Below, one piece after another: positions 27,817 through 36,621 of a stretch of DNA of 64,000 nt. Source of the DNA: Clostridiales bacterium 1_7_47FAA (GTDB lineage: Bacteria; Bacillota; Clostridia; Lachnospirales; Lachnospiraceae). A program made the translations under genes and the position numbers. The notes under the pieces are model-generated. The model ran no database searches. It saw nothing but the letters and a program-made list of their open reading frames with translations, and was not told the origin of the DNA. Each line of letters opens with the position of its first letter. Position 1 is the first letter of the stretch. Location of the stretch: assembly GCA_000155435.1 (NCBI GenBank), contig DS990260.1, forward strand, positions 283,318-347,317, written 5' to 3'.

Positions 27817-28983
27817 TTAATATTCGATTGCGTCTACTGCCGTATAAGTGGAACCGCTCTTATTGCACACCATCACAACCTCATCCCCCACCTCGATGGA
27901 GCCATAGATGGAGAACAGGTACTGAAGCTCAGAGGAATCCAGGTTAATGGTCAGGTATCCGTTCTCATCCACGGAAGCATCATCAAAATCACCGTCCGAA
28001 TTGTCCTCGTCGATTTCCAGACGGATGGAAGTGGGTGTCATCACATCCGTTGACTTATAATATATGTTCTTGACCTCTCCCTTTAAAAGTGCATACGCAT
28101 TATTCCCCTCCAGGTCATCCTCGTCCCAGCCCCTGGTGGTATAAGCCCATATGGTCTTTGACTTCACATTATAGTAAATAACCGCAAATCCCGCCTCCTG
28201 CTGGGATGACTTCACATTCGCCAGTGTGCTGGCCACACCGTTAAGGAACACATTGGCATTATCAGTGTCAAAGGGTACGGACTGTGCCACACTGAAGCCC
28301 TTGCGCACCAGGATCGGTCCTTTGCGCTCGTCATCCAGGATGGTGATGGGATTGATTTCCCCATCTGAATTCAGTTCACAGTCAAGGACCGCGCCATATA
28401 TCTCATTGCTATCCTTTTTTTTGGTCTTCAGCAGGTTATAGAATATGTTCATGCAGTCCGTCTGGTTCAACACCTCCTCCGGCTGCCGGCTCACCTCTTC
28501 ATTAAGCTCCAGGTAATTGAACTTGGAAATGCGCGAAGACGCCAGATCCCCGGTAAAATCCTCATCCGTATACCCCAGCATGGTCAGGGCCGCCTTCACA
28601 GCATCCCTGTAGGTTATGTACTCACCGGGCTTAAACAGCCCGCCCAGGAATCCGCTCATCCATCCCTGGGATGCGGCAATCCTGATATAAACCGCATTGG
28701 GATCCGTTGACGGGACATCCGCAAACACAGAGACATTGGAAACCGGAAGGTTCTCACGGTAACTGGAAGCATGGACCAGCATCCTCGCAAACTCCCCCCT
28801 GGTGACCTGTTCCGTATAATCCGTCACGTTCAGGATTCCGGTCAGGCTGACCACCTGCTTACGCATGTCAAAATTAGCAGATGATGTATTGGCCATCACT
28901 GTGATAGGTGCTGCCTGGGTAAATGCAGTGATAAATGCAAGTGAACCGCCAAGATACCGGCAGGCTGTGCATCGTCTGTTCAT
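27817..28983 (-). CDS. secreted S-layer-homology (SLH) domain protein
   Basis: The 388-residue product starts with a signal peptide (cleavage probably after VMANTSSA or TQAA) followed by SLH-type repeats: TRGEFARMLVHAS, VFADVPSTDPNAVYIRIAASQGWMSGFLGGLFKPGEYITYRDAVKAALTMLGY. SLH domains bind pyruvylated secondary cell-wall polymers, placing the protein on the outer wall. The C-terminal half (about 190-388) is a beta-rich region of unknown function ending SGSTYTAVDAIEY. It is the first gene of the MacAB-like operon, 15 nt from the adaptor, which suggests that export across the thick wall involves this wall-attached partner. Confidence 0.85.
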   Translation of the reverse strand: MNRRCTACRYLGGSLAFITAFTQAAPITVMANTSSANFDMRKQVVSLTGILNVTDYTEQVTRGEFARMLVHASSYRENLPVSNVSVFADVPSTDPNAVYIRIAASQGWMSGFLGGLFKPGEYITYRDAVKAALTMLGYTDEDFTGDLASSRISKFNYLELNEEVSRQPEEVLNQTDCMNIFYNLLKTKKKDSNEIYGAVLDCELNSDGEINPITILDDERKGPILVRKGFSVAQSVPFDTDNANVFLNGVASTLANVKSSQQEAGFAVIYYNVKSKTIWAYTTRGWDEDDLEGNNAYALLKGEVKNIYYKSTDVMTPTSIRLEIDEDNSDGDFDDASVDENGYLTINLDSSELQYLFSIYGSIEVGDEVVMVCNKSGSTYTAVDAIEY

Positions 28984-29107
28984 AGTTTTATTGCTCCTCT
29001 CAGATTAGTGGAATGGATTATTTTCTCATACTTTATCATTAGAATGTGTTTATTTTGTGATGGGGTGGACTTTTTTTAAGGACAGAAGGGCGGGGGTGGT
29101 TCCGTCC

Positions 29108-29169
29108 GTGAGTGGAATGGGGATGGGGGCTGTAGATGCATCCACAGCCCCCATCCCCATTCCACTCAC
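29108..29169. repeat. 62-bp near-perfect palindrome
   Basis: The 26-bp arms at 29108-29133 and 29144-29169 are exactly complementary; only one mismatched pair (A29134/C29143) separates them from a fully paired GATGCATC centre. Both arms have long G or C runs. It lies about 125 bp upstream of the SLH gene in a gene-free region. It is too long for a simple operator and has no U run close enough to be a standard terminator. Confidence 0.9.
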
Positions 29170-29410
29170 CCGCTACGTTTTTCCTTCGCTTCTGCATCGC
29201 TTAAATCTGCGCCGGGGAATTGTGCCGCAAACCCAGAGGGGATCCTTTAGTGAAATGACATGTGCATTAAAGGTGTAGTATGAGGTGTGGTATGATTTGA
29301 CGTAATGACAGTTTCTTTATATGTTGTACATAGAAAAAAGGGCAAAGGGGGGGGTATGGATACTTAGAACTGACAGACTTTGCCAATACCAAAAAACAAT
29401 CCTACTTCCG

Positions 29411-29825
29411 GAGCGGGTGTTTTTTCGTACGTCATGGCTGGAATTACCAGTCCGGGGAGCGGGCCAGGGTGGGGCTTGTGTCTGGGGGCGGGCGGCGGCG
29501 GGGAGGCCTTCGGGCATTGGTGGTCCGGGCGCATAGTGGAGGAGGGTGCAGCATCTTAGGTCCTGGCAGTATAAAAGATGGGGGTGGACGAATGCATCAA
29601 AGCATAAGTCCAAGGTGCTCTGAGCTGAGAAAGTCCTTCAGGATTTCTCAGCGAATAGCACCGGTCCCCCATCTTTTATACTGTCAGGGCCTTAGAAGCT
29701 GCCCCTCCGGAACTTGGCGTCCGGACCGCCAATGCCCGAAGGCCTCCCCGGCACCGCCCGCCCCCAGGCACAAGGCCCACCCTGGCCAGTTCCCCGGACG
29801 TCCCCCACAAAAAAAACACCCGCTC
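29411..29825. repeat. 415-bp giant inverted repeat (arms about 170 bp)
   Basis: The outer ends GAGCGGGTGTTTTTT (29411-29425) and AAAAAACACCCGCTC (29811-29825) pair. A 21-bp perfect block pairs 29500-29520 with 29729-29749, an 18-bp perfect block pairs 29567-29584 with 29666-29683, and the centre forms a hairpin at 29624-29652. In between, the arms match imperfectly, with compensated small bulges. It lies between the SLH gene and cls, directly after the cls stop codon. No convincing protein is encoded. It may be an inverted duplication, a decayed mobile element or a structured RNA. Confidence 0.85.
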
Positions 29826-29828
29826 CTC

Positions 29829-31382
29829 TCACATCAACGGAGCAACCAGCCGCATCAGGCGCCCCAGTTTCTTACCGCCCCAGCTATAATCCCTGCAATT
29901 CTCCATAGTAATCCGGCTGCATTTGCGCAGGGTATCCTGATAATCCTTTTCCACATCCAGTACCACAGGGTTCCGGTATATATATGTGGCGCATTCAAAA
30001 TGCAGGTACAGGCTTCTGAAATCCAGGTTAATGGTCCCTACCACCGCCTTCTCATCATCGCTGACAAATACCTTGGCGTGTACGAACCCCGGCGTATATT
30101 CGTATATCTTCACCCCTGCCTCAATCAGTTCGGGATAATAGGTCCTTGCCAGAAGATACGCATACTTCTTATCCGGGATATGGGGCATGATGATGGTCAC
30201 GTCAATGCCGCGCTTCGCAGCATAGCAGAGCGCATTTTCCATCTCGTCATCCAGGATCAGGTAAGGCGTCATGATATGGACGTAATTCTTGGCCTGGTTC
30301 AGGATATCCAGATAGACCCTCTCCCCAACCTGTTCACGGTCCATGGGGCTGTCCCCATAGGGAAGGACGAATCCGCCTGTCTCCCCTTCGCCCGTTTCTG
30401 CAGCGCCTCTTGGCAGTACATAGCGGCCAAAGTCATCCTGTTCCCTCTCCGTCACGTTCCACATCTGCAGGAACATCATGGTGAAACTGTTGACCGCGTC
30501 CCCTTTAAGCATCACGGCCGTATCCTTCCAATGGCCGAACCTCACCTTCCTGTTAATGTACTCATCCGCCAGGTTCACACCGCCTGTGAATGCGGTCTGA
30601 CCGTCAATCACGACAATCTTGCGGTGGTCACGGTTATTCTGGTAGGTGGACAGGGTCGGCCTGATGGGGGAGAACATCTTGCACCTGATTCCTTTGCCCT
30701 CCAGTACCCTGGGGTACCGGTACGGCAGCAGCATCAGGCAGCACATCCCGTCATACATGACGCGGACCTCCACGCCTTCCTTTACCTTTTCTTCCAGGAT
30801 TTCCAGGATACTGTCCCACATATATCCCCGCTCCACAATAAAATACTCCATGAAGATGAAATGCCTGGCAGCCCTCAGCTCCCGCTTCAGGGCCTCGAAT
30901 TTATCCTCTCCCAGAGGAAAATACTCCACGGAGGTATTTTCATATACAGGATATCCCGCATAATCCTTCATATAATCAATCAGATGGCTGCTCCTCTGGC
31001 TGGACCTCCTGATTTTCTCCTGTACCGCCATGTCCTGATTCAGATAGGGCGCCGTGGACTTTATGGTACTCCTGAGACGCCTGGCCAGAAGCTTGGTCTG
31101 AAACTGCATCTGGACAAAGATATAAAGCAGCACCCCGAATACCGGGATTACCAGTACCGGTACGATCCACGCCATCTTAAAGCTGGAATTGATAGGTTCA
31201 TTGAAAATATATATGATGACGCCTGCGCTGAGCAGGATGGATACCGCATATATGATATGGACATAATCCTCCAGCCATCTGAACACCCCAAACAGGATAC
31301 CCAGCTGTATGGCCATGAACAGGATTACAAATGCCGTCCGCCCAAATATGATCCTGAATAATCCCCGCAGTTTTTTCATCAT
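29829..31382 (-). CDS. cls: cardiolipin synthase (phospholipase D family)
   Basis: The 517-residue membrane enzyme joins two phosphatidylglycerols into cardiolipin plus glycerol. Two N-terminal helices (about 12-60) anchor it, and the paired catalytic HKD motifs are visible as DHRKIVVIDG with TGGVN and FVHAKVFVSDD with GTINLD. Length is typical. ATG 31382 follows GAGGAG by 7 nt, and a clear promoter lies at 31418-31446. The transcript would run directly into the giant inverted repeat. Confidence 0.96.
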   Translation of the reverse strand: MMKKLRGLFRIIFGRTAFVILFMAIQLGILFGVFRWLEDYVHIIYAVSILLSAGVIIYIFNEPINSSFKMAWIVPVLVIPVFGVLLYIFVQMQFQTKLLARRLRSTIKSTAPYLNQDMAVQEKIRRSSQRSSHLIDYMKDYAGYPVYENTSVEYFPLGEDKFEALKRELRAARHFIFMEYFIVERGYMWDSILEILEEKVKEGVEVRVMYDGMCCLMLLPYRYPRVLEGKGIRCKMFSPIRPTLSTYQNNRDHRKIVVIDGQTAFTGGVNLADEYINRKVRFGHWKDTAVMLKGDAVNSFTMMFLQMWNVTEREQDDFGRYVLPRGAAETGEGETGGFVLPYGDSPMDREQVGERVYLDILNQAKNYVHIMTPYLILDDEMENALCYAAKRGIDVTIIMPHIPDKKYAYLLARTYYPELIEAGVKIYEYTPGFVHAKVFVSDDEKAVVGTINLDFRSLYLHFECATYIYRNPVVLDVEKDYQDTLRKCSRITMENCRDYSWGGKKLGRLMRLVAPLM

Positions 31383-31417
31383 CCACTCACTCCTCTTATG
31401 TCTTTTCCGATTTTCCT

Positions 31418-31446
31418 ATTATCTCATGACTTGGCCTGTTTTGCAA
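31418..31446 (-). promoter_or_regulatory. SigA promoter of cls
   Basis: TTGCAA (31441-31446), 17-bp spacer and GATAAT (31418-31423) preceded by TGA (extended -10) on the minus strand. Confidence 0.8.
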
Positions 31447-31597
31447 GCCGTCCGCCCTATGCGGGGAAATGCGGTCCCTTATACTACCGAACATTATTTC
31501 CAAATCTGTCTCATTCAGCAGCCGCAGCTTCACGGACCCGGCTTCTGCGGATCATAAGCCTTTTCATACCGGTAGCGGATTCCATTCCCAACCTGTT

Positions 31598-31660
31598 CCT
31601 GAAAAATATAAAGGCGCTGCGGCCTGGCCGGAATTACCCGGTCATCACCGCTGCGCCTTT
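31598..31660 (-). terminator. terminator overlapping the 3' end of the Rrf2-type gene
   Basis: The arms AAAGGCGCTGCGG (31610-31622) and CCGCTGCGCCTTT (31648-31660) pair with a single mismatch and are followed on the minus strand by TATATTTTT. The upstream arm codes for the last residues of the Rrf2-type regulator (stop at 31634), so coding and terminator sequences are shared. Confidence 0.85.
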
Positions 31661-32068
31661 CCCAAATATCCTTTGGTCTAAATCAGCTATTGTTACGTGA
31701 CTCAGCCGCTCCCTGCAGCAACGGTCCAAATCACCATATAATTCATCCATCACTCCGGCCATGCCTGAGGCAATCATGCAGCTCATATGAGGATCCCCGC
31801 TTTTCCATGACACTGTCACAAACGGGGTGTCAAGGGCCTCCGCCACCATGGACAGGGATATCTCCCGGCTGTCCCGGTGGAACAGGTAGCCGCCGTCCAC
31901 GCCCTCCTTTGTCTTAACTAAGTCAGCCTTTTTAAGCTTTGCCATGACTTTGCGGATTCTCGCTGCATTGGTACAGACGTTTTCTGCCAATCCCTCACTG
32001 GAATATACCTGGGCCTTATGGTTGAGAAAAACCAATGCATGGACTGCAATTGTAAATTCGCTTGTCAC
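31634..32068 (-). CDS. Rrf2-family transcriptional regulator
   Basis: A 144-residue winged-helix protein: TSEFTIAVHALVFLNHKAQVYSSEGLAENVCTNAARIRKVMAKLKKADLV, then the typical EGVDGGYLFHRDSREISL wing. Only two cysteines occur late (MSCM and RCCRE), not the three-Cys cluster of IscR, so an iron-sulfur ligand is uncertain; it is closer to the YwnA/redox-type branch. It starts with GTG at 32068 behind GGGGAG. It is monocistronic, with a terminator overlapping its end. Its target is unknown; the adjacent thiol-redox operon is a reasonable guess. Confidence 0.88.
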   Translation of the reverse strand: MTSEFTIAVHALVFLNHKAQVYSSEGLAENVCTNAARIRKVMAKLKKADLVKTKEGVDGGYLFHRDSREISLSMVAEALDTPFVTVSWKSGDPHMSCMIASGMAGVMDELYGDLDRCCRERLSHVTIADLDQRIFGKGAAVMTG

Positions 32069-32177
32069 TTTATCACTACTCCCCTTTCACATCAAAACAT
32101 CTGGTACATCTTTGTAAATAATACCATTAATTCCAGAAAAATGCACTGGTTTTTTCCATATTCCAGAGAATATTTCA

Positions 32178-33722
32178 TCATTCCCCACTGCCCGGTCCGG
32201 CCAGGTTAAGGTCCGGCACTCCCTGGGCCGGCATGCTCTGGATTACAATCTCCTGGCTTTCCGCTGGAAGCCCGGTCCCGTCCTGAGTCTCATTTCCCTG
32301 GGTCACGGCGCCCTGGTCTGCGTTCTCCTGTCCTGATGTCTCCTCAGGGGGCACTGCGGCGGAATTCCGCTGTATCTTTGCAGCCTTTGCCTTATACGTG
32401 CTGGTGTGCAGCGCTGTCTCTTCCAGCAGCTCACCATTCTTCTTTATCTGGCGGTATGTCTTCCACACAGAGCCTGGCTGTGCCTGTTCGATTATCCGCT
32501 CCTCCCCGTAAGCCAGTTCAGGATTCTCCTCATATAACGGCTCCGGCGGCTCCAGGTCTTTAACCTTCTCTGAGCGCATGGATATGGTTTTTCCGTCCTC
32601 CAGTACCGGCAGTCCCACGATTGACAGCTTCAGTTTGTTATCTGCAAACGCTGCCCTCAGTCCGATGGATGTGCTGCCTGTATTGACAAACCGAAGGTCC
32701 GGGCCTGCGTAGCCATCAAAGCTGACCATGGCATCCTGCCCCTTCTCAATATAGCTGGGGGCAAAGCTGTGGAAATTGCGTTCCGTGGTCTTAAAACCCG
32801 ACTGGATGATTGCGTGGTACAGGGTGGTGGAAACCTGGCATACGCCTCCGCCCGGCTCCTCAATCAGCACCCCGTTCCGGTACGCGCCCGCTGGCTGGTA
32901 TCCCTTATCACTGGTACGGTTCCCGGTTGCCATGTTAAATGAAAACTCCTCCCCCGGTTTTAGCACAAGCCCGTCAATGGCGTCCGCTGCCAGGCGGATG
33001 TTCTGGTTCCTGTTCTTATTGCTGGTGGTGGTGGTGGAAAATGTGCCTATGACCTTATACTGCTCCTTTGCCTGGGCCTTTGTCCTTACCGGGGCAACCG
33101 ACAGGAACGACGCCTGTACCGTCGCATCGGGCCGTGCCTTCTCCTGCCCGTTTCCTTCTTCCTGTCCTCTGCCCTGTGCATTTTCCTGCTTCCAGGCCCT
33201 GACTGCCTGGAACAGTTCCTCTGACAGCCTGCCTTCATCCAGCGCCCGCCCATACACCTCATCAGAATAAAGGTACGTGCCTGTATCCTTATCAAATGCT
33301 TCCATCTGGGAATCTACCGGATCCCGGTTCCATTTTGCGGCAATCTGGGAAGCTTCTTTTTCCAGGGATTCCCTTATAAGCGCATCATCCTTTTCCTGAT
33401 ACCATCTGGCCGGAATCTCAATCATTTCCGTATCATTAACATCCACCACCCGGATACTCCACTCCTGTGGTCCCTGTTCCTGTTCCATACCGTCCCCGGC
33501 ACTGCTGTTCCTGTCATCGGCCAGGCTCCTTGCTGCAACGGAACCGGAGGACGGCATCTTCACGCTTACCTGTGCATTCTCTGCCGTCTTCTCCTTTCCC
33601 GTCCTCAATTCCACGATTCCGTATATTACAGCGGCAGCTGCCAGCGCTGACAATAACCAAGTCTTGCGCCACATATGTCTTATTCTTTTGTTACGGTTCC
33701 TTCTGCCCCTGCCTCTTTTCAT
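32178..33722 (-). CDS. VanW-family membrane-anchored exported protein
   Basis: The 514-residue product has a basic cytoplasmic N-terminus, one membrane helix (TWLLSALAAAAVIYGIVEL, about 20-40) and an extracytoplasmic part with a peptidoglycan-binding-like region (about 90-230). A VanW domain follows (FSTTTTSNKNRNQNIRLAADAIDG...PGEEFSFN...GGGVCQVSTTLYHA), then a G5-like segment (EERIIEQAQPGSVWKTYRQI) and a Pro/Gln-rich tail. VanW function is unknown; despite the name this is no evidence of vancomycin resistance, as no vanHAX genes are present. It begins 4 nt after the CcdA-thioredoxin gene, in the same operon. Confidence 0.9.
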   Translation of the reverse strand: MKRGRGRRNRNKRIRHMWRKTWLLSALAAAAVIYGIVELRTGKEKTAENAQVSVKMPSSGSVAARSLADDRNSSAGDGMEQEQGPQEWSIRVVDVNDTEMIEIPARWYQEKDDALIRESLEKEASQIAAKWNRDPVDSQMEAFDKDTGTYLYSDEVYGRALDEGRLSEELFQAVRAWKQENAQGRGQEEGNGQEKARPDATVQASFLSVAPVRTKAQAKEQYKVIGTFSTTTTSNKNRNQNIRLAADAIDGLVLKPGEEFSFNMATGNRTSDKGYQPAGAYRNGVLIEEPGGGVCQVSTTLYHAIIQSGFKTTERNFHSFAPSYIEKGQDAMVSFDGYAGPDLRFVNTGSTSIGLRAAFADNKLKLSIVGLPVLEDGKTISMRSEKVKDLEPPEPLYEENPELAYGEERIIEQAQPGSVWKTYRQIKKNGELLEETALHTSTYKAKAAKIQRNSAAVPPEETSGQENADQGAVTQGNETQDGTGLPAESQEIVIQSMPAQGVPDLNLAGPGSGE

Positions 33723-33726
33723 GTCT

Positions 33727-35187
33727 TTAACTCCGCTTTCCTTCCATTGTCTGTTTGATTATGCTTTTCATCATATCTTCACTCAGCTGTCCGCTGGCAT
33801 ATCCGAATACATTTCCATCCTTGTCAATCATGAACGTGGTCGGATAGGAAAATACACCGTAGTTCATGAAGATATCGCCTGTGGTATCCATCAGCACAGG
33901 GTAGGTATATCCGTGTTCATTCAGGAAATCCTTAATCCCTTCCTCAGAGCGCTCGCTTCCCATTCCCGGAGCGGCGATTCCCAGTACCACCAGGGCGTCA
34001 TCCCCTTCTGTGTCATAGGTTTCATATAATTTCTGTATATCCGGCATCTCAGCGCGGCACGGCGGACACCAGGTTGCCCAGAAGTTAAGGAACACTGTCT
34101 TTCCTTTGTAATCCGACAGGGTGTGGGTATTCCCATACTGGTCCGTCAGGGTGAAATCAATGGCCGGAAGCGTCTGCTCATCTGCGGCGCCGTCAGATGC
34201 CGTTTCATTATCCTGTCCGGCTCCCTGGTTTTCCGCCGCTGTCCCGTCCTGGCCTGTCCCTGTATCGTCAGAGGACCTCTCTGATGAACCTGCATCTGCA
34301 GCGCTGGTAGCAGCTTCTGCTTCCTGCATGCTTTCATCTGCAGCGCCGGTACCAGCTTCTGCTTCCTGCATGCCTTCGTCCGCAGCACCCTTTTCCCGGG
34401 AATCATCACCGCCATTGCCGCCGGCTGTTTTATCAGCTGATGTGCTAAAAGGCGCCTGGAATGTGGAAAGGTATCCGGTCACGGCATTCATCCTGCCTGT
34501 GAACATCAGAAGTCCCATGATCAGCATCAGGACGCCTCCCGCCTTAACCGTGTACTTCACCACATTCACATGTGTCTTAAAGAACTCCAGAAGCGTGGTC
34601 GTGAACAGCCCCACTGCCAGGAACGGAAGGACGAAACCGATGGTATACACACCAATCAGTCCAAAAGCCATTGCCTTGGTGCTTGCGGAGGCTGCCATCA
34701 GCAGCACGCTGGCCAGGGCCGGCCCCACGCATGGCGTCCATGCAAAGCTGAAGGTAAATCCCATGAGCAGGGCCGTGAACGGCGACATTGCCAGGGCATC
34801 CAGCTTAAACGGCAGCCTCCGCTCCCTGCCCAACACCTGGGAGGTTCCGAAAAATCCCAGCTGGTACAGTCCGAAGAGCACCACCAGGATGCCGCCAATC
34901 CTGGCAAACATCAGCTGGTTGCTCTTAAAGAAGCTTCCCATGGCTGAAAAGCCGAATCCCAGCAGGAAAAACGCAAAGCTTACGCCAATCACAAAACACA
35001 GGGTGTGGAGCATGACCTTTTTCCGCTCATAGTGGATGCGTCCGTCCTCCCCGCGTTTTCCGGTGCCGCCTGACAGATACCCGATATACAGGGGTAAAAG
35101 CGGAAGCACGCATGGTGAGAAGAAACTGACCAGGCCCTGAAGGAATACGGTCAGGACAGGTACGCTTATATCTAATGAAAATCCCAT
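33727..35187 (-). CDS. CcdA-thioredoxin fusion protein (thiol-redox relay)
   Basis: A 486-residue fusion. The N-terminal CcdA/DsbD-beta membrane domain (about 1-235, six helices, SFFSPCVLPLLPLYIGYLSGG and SFAWTPCVGPALAS with the two relay cysteines) passes electrons from cytosolic thioredoxin. A low-complexity acidic linker (about 255-345) contains a 14-residue tandem repeat. The C-terminal TlpA/ResA-like domain carries the active site FWATWCPPCRAEMP and ends in a cis-Pro-type YPTTFMID. It would reduce extracytoplasmic disulfides. It lies 26 nt downstream of the flavin disulfide reductase, with AAGGAG before ATG 35187. Confidence 0.93.
   Translation of the reverse strand: MGFSLDISVPVLTVFLQGLVSFFSPCVLPLLPLYIGYLSGGTGKRGEDGRIHYERKKVMLHTLCFVIGVSFAFFLLGFGFSAMGSFFKSNQLMFARIGGILVVLFGLYQLGFFGTSQVLGRERRLPFKLDALAMSPFTALLMGFTFSFAWTPCVGPALASVLLMAASASTKAMAFGLIGVYTIGFVLPFLAVGLFTTTLLEFFKTHVNVVKYTVKAGGVLMLIMGLLMFTGRMNAVTGYLSTFQAPFSTSADKTAGGNGGDDSREKGAADEGMQEAEAGTGAADESMQEAEAATSAADAGSSERSSDDTGTGQDGTAAENQGAGQDNETASDGAADEQTLPAIDFTLTDQYGNTHTLSDYKGKTVFLNFWATWCPPCRAEMPDIQKLYETYDTEGDDALVVLGIAAPGMGSERSEEGIKDFLNEHGYTYPVLMDTTGDIFMNYGVFSYPTTFMIDKDGNVFGYASGQLSEDMMKSIIKQTMEGKRS
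34293..34388. repeat. 42-bp tandem repeat in the CcdA-thioredoxin linker
   Basis: Copies begin at 34293, 34335 and 34377 (the last partial). The unit encodes 14 residues of the GMQEAEAGTGAADE type in frame, lengthening the acidic linker between the membrane and thioredoxin domains. Copy number is likely variable by slippage. Confidence 0.85.
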
Positions 35188-35213
35188 AAAGTAATCTCCT
35201 TATATATGAATGT

Positions 35214-36590
35214 TTAAACTGCAAATAAATCGTTGAATGCCTCGCTCATGGTCGGATGTGTATAGATGGTATCCCGCAGGACGGTATAAGGCACCTTTGC
35301 ATCCATGGCCAGCTTAATCATATTGATAAGCTCGTAGGACTCTTCACAGAACAGATGGGCCCCCAGGATCAATCCGGTCTCCTCATCAATCACTGCCTTC
35401 AAAAGTCCGGCCGGCTGTTCCAGGACCTGGGCCTTGGGGATGGCCGCCGCTGCCAGCTTTGCCACCTTTACCTTGTACCCTGCTTCCAATGCCTCCTTCT
35501 CACTCATGCCCACCCTTGAAAATGGAGGATCCAGGAACACACTGTAGGGCACCGCGCCCCTCTTCTTCAAATCGTAGCTTCCATCCCCCAGGACACTGGA
35601 TTTCACAATCCTGAAATCATCCAGGGAAATGTATGTAAACTGGAGTCCGCCCCTCACATCGCCCATTGCGTATATATGAGGCGCCGTGGTCCTAAGTGAA
35701 TCATCGGTAATGATGCCGCCCCTGGCATTGACCTCAACGCCCGCGGCTTTGAGATTCAGGTCCTCTGTGTTTGGCCTGCGCCCTGTGGCCACCAGCACTG
35801 CGTCCGCTTCCAGTTCCACCAGGCCGTCCCTGCCCTCCAGGTCCACGATTGCCTTTCCTCCGCCCTGGCGCACGGCCTTTGTCCTGACTCCGGTCAGTAC
35901 ACGGATACCTCTTGCCTCCAGTGACTTTTTCACTTCCCCTGCAATCTCAGCATCTTCCCTTGGCAGGAAAATATCCCCATCCTGAAGTATGGTCACTTCG
36001 GAGCCAAAACTTGCATAAATGGAGGAAAATTCTACTCCAATATATCCGCCGCCAATGATAACCAGTTTTTCAGGCAGTTCCCTGCGGCTTAGAAGCCCTT
36101 CACTCGTATATACATAAGGGTTATCCTTCAGGCCTTCAATGGGCGGTACAAAGGCGCTGGAACCGGTATTGATGAAAATCATCTTCCCTTCTACCTCATA
36201 CCGTTCCCCGCCGTTCACCACCTCCACCACATGGGGTGATACAAAACTGGCTGTGCCATCCAGGACCGTGATATTCGGATTGCTGTCCAGCTTGTCATAA
36301 TTCTTTTTCCTAAGCTTTGCTGTCAGGCTGTCCTTCTGCGCCATGGCTTCCCTGTATGCATCTGCCTTATCTTTAAAATCCCCTCCTCTTGCCATGGTTA
36401 GACCGGCGCGATATACCAGTGACTTGGTAGGAATACATCCCACGTTAATACATGTGCCGCCGTACATCATGGAAGAACGTTCAATCAGCGCAACCTTCCT
36501 TCCTGCCGCTCCAAGGGTTCCTGCCATTGTCTTGCCGCCTTTGCCAAATCCTATTATAACTGCATCATACTGATTCATTTTCTCCATCAT
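35214..36590 (-). CDS. FAD-dependent pyridine nucleotide-disulfide oxidoreductase (MerA/RclA-like)
   Basis: A 458-residue flavoprotein. It has an N-terminal FAD motif VIIGFGKGGKTMAG, the redox-active disulfide GGTCINVGCIPTKSLV (CxxxxC), NAD(P)H-binding GGGYIGVEFSSIYASFG, a second FAD motif IYAMGDVRGG and a C-terminal dimerisation domain ending LRDTIYTHPTMSEAFNDLF. The His-Glu pair of dihydrolipoamide and glutathione reductases is not present in standard form, which points to the RclA/mercuric-reductase-like group rather than Lpd. It heads the redox operon with CcdA-thioredoxin and VanW. The promoter has a palindromic operator. Confidence 0.9.
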   Translation of the reverse strand: MMEKMNQYDAVIIGFGKGGKTMAGTLGAAGRKVALIERSSMMYGGTCINVGCIPTKSLVYRAGLTMARGGDFKDKADAYREAMAQKDSLTAKLRKKNYDKLDSNPNITVLDGTASFVSPHVVEVVNGGERYEVEGKMIFINTGSSAFVPPIEGLKDNPYVYTSEGLLSRRELPEKLVIIGGGYIGVEFSSIYASFGSEVTILQDGDIFLPREDAEIAGEVKKSLEARGIRVLTGVRTKAVRQGGGKAIVDLEGRDGLVELEADAVLVATGRRPNTEDLNLKAAGVEVNARGGIITDDSLRTTAPHIYAMGDVRGGLQFTYISLDDFRIVKSSVLGDGSYDLKKRGAVPYSVFLDPPFSRVGMSEKEALEAGYKVKVAKLAAAAIPKAQVLEQPAGLLKAVIDEETGLILGAHLFCEESYELINMIKLAMDAKVPYTVLRDTIYTHPTMSEAFNDLFAV

Positions 36591-36621
36591 TCTTTTTCTC
36601 CTTTATAGTGTAATCGTATTT

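Noticed and set aside
29317-29613. 98-codon open frame in the giant inverted repeat
   Set aside because: A related peptide is read from the opposite arm only because the arms are inverted copies; no start signal, Pro/Arg/Cys-rich composition.
29469-31361. 630-codon open frame on the plus strand
   Set aside because: It lies antisense to cls, whose catalytic motifs are intact, and has no ribosome site; its composition (His/Pro/Arg rich) is that of a shadow frame.
32178-33722. Vancomycin-resistance gene (VanW)
   Set aside because: VanW-domain proteins are widespread in Clostridia; none of vanH, vanA/B, vanX, vanR or vanS is nearby.
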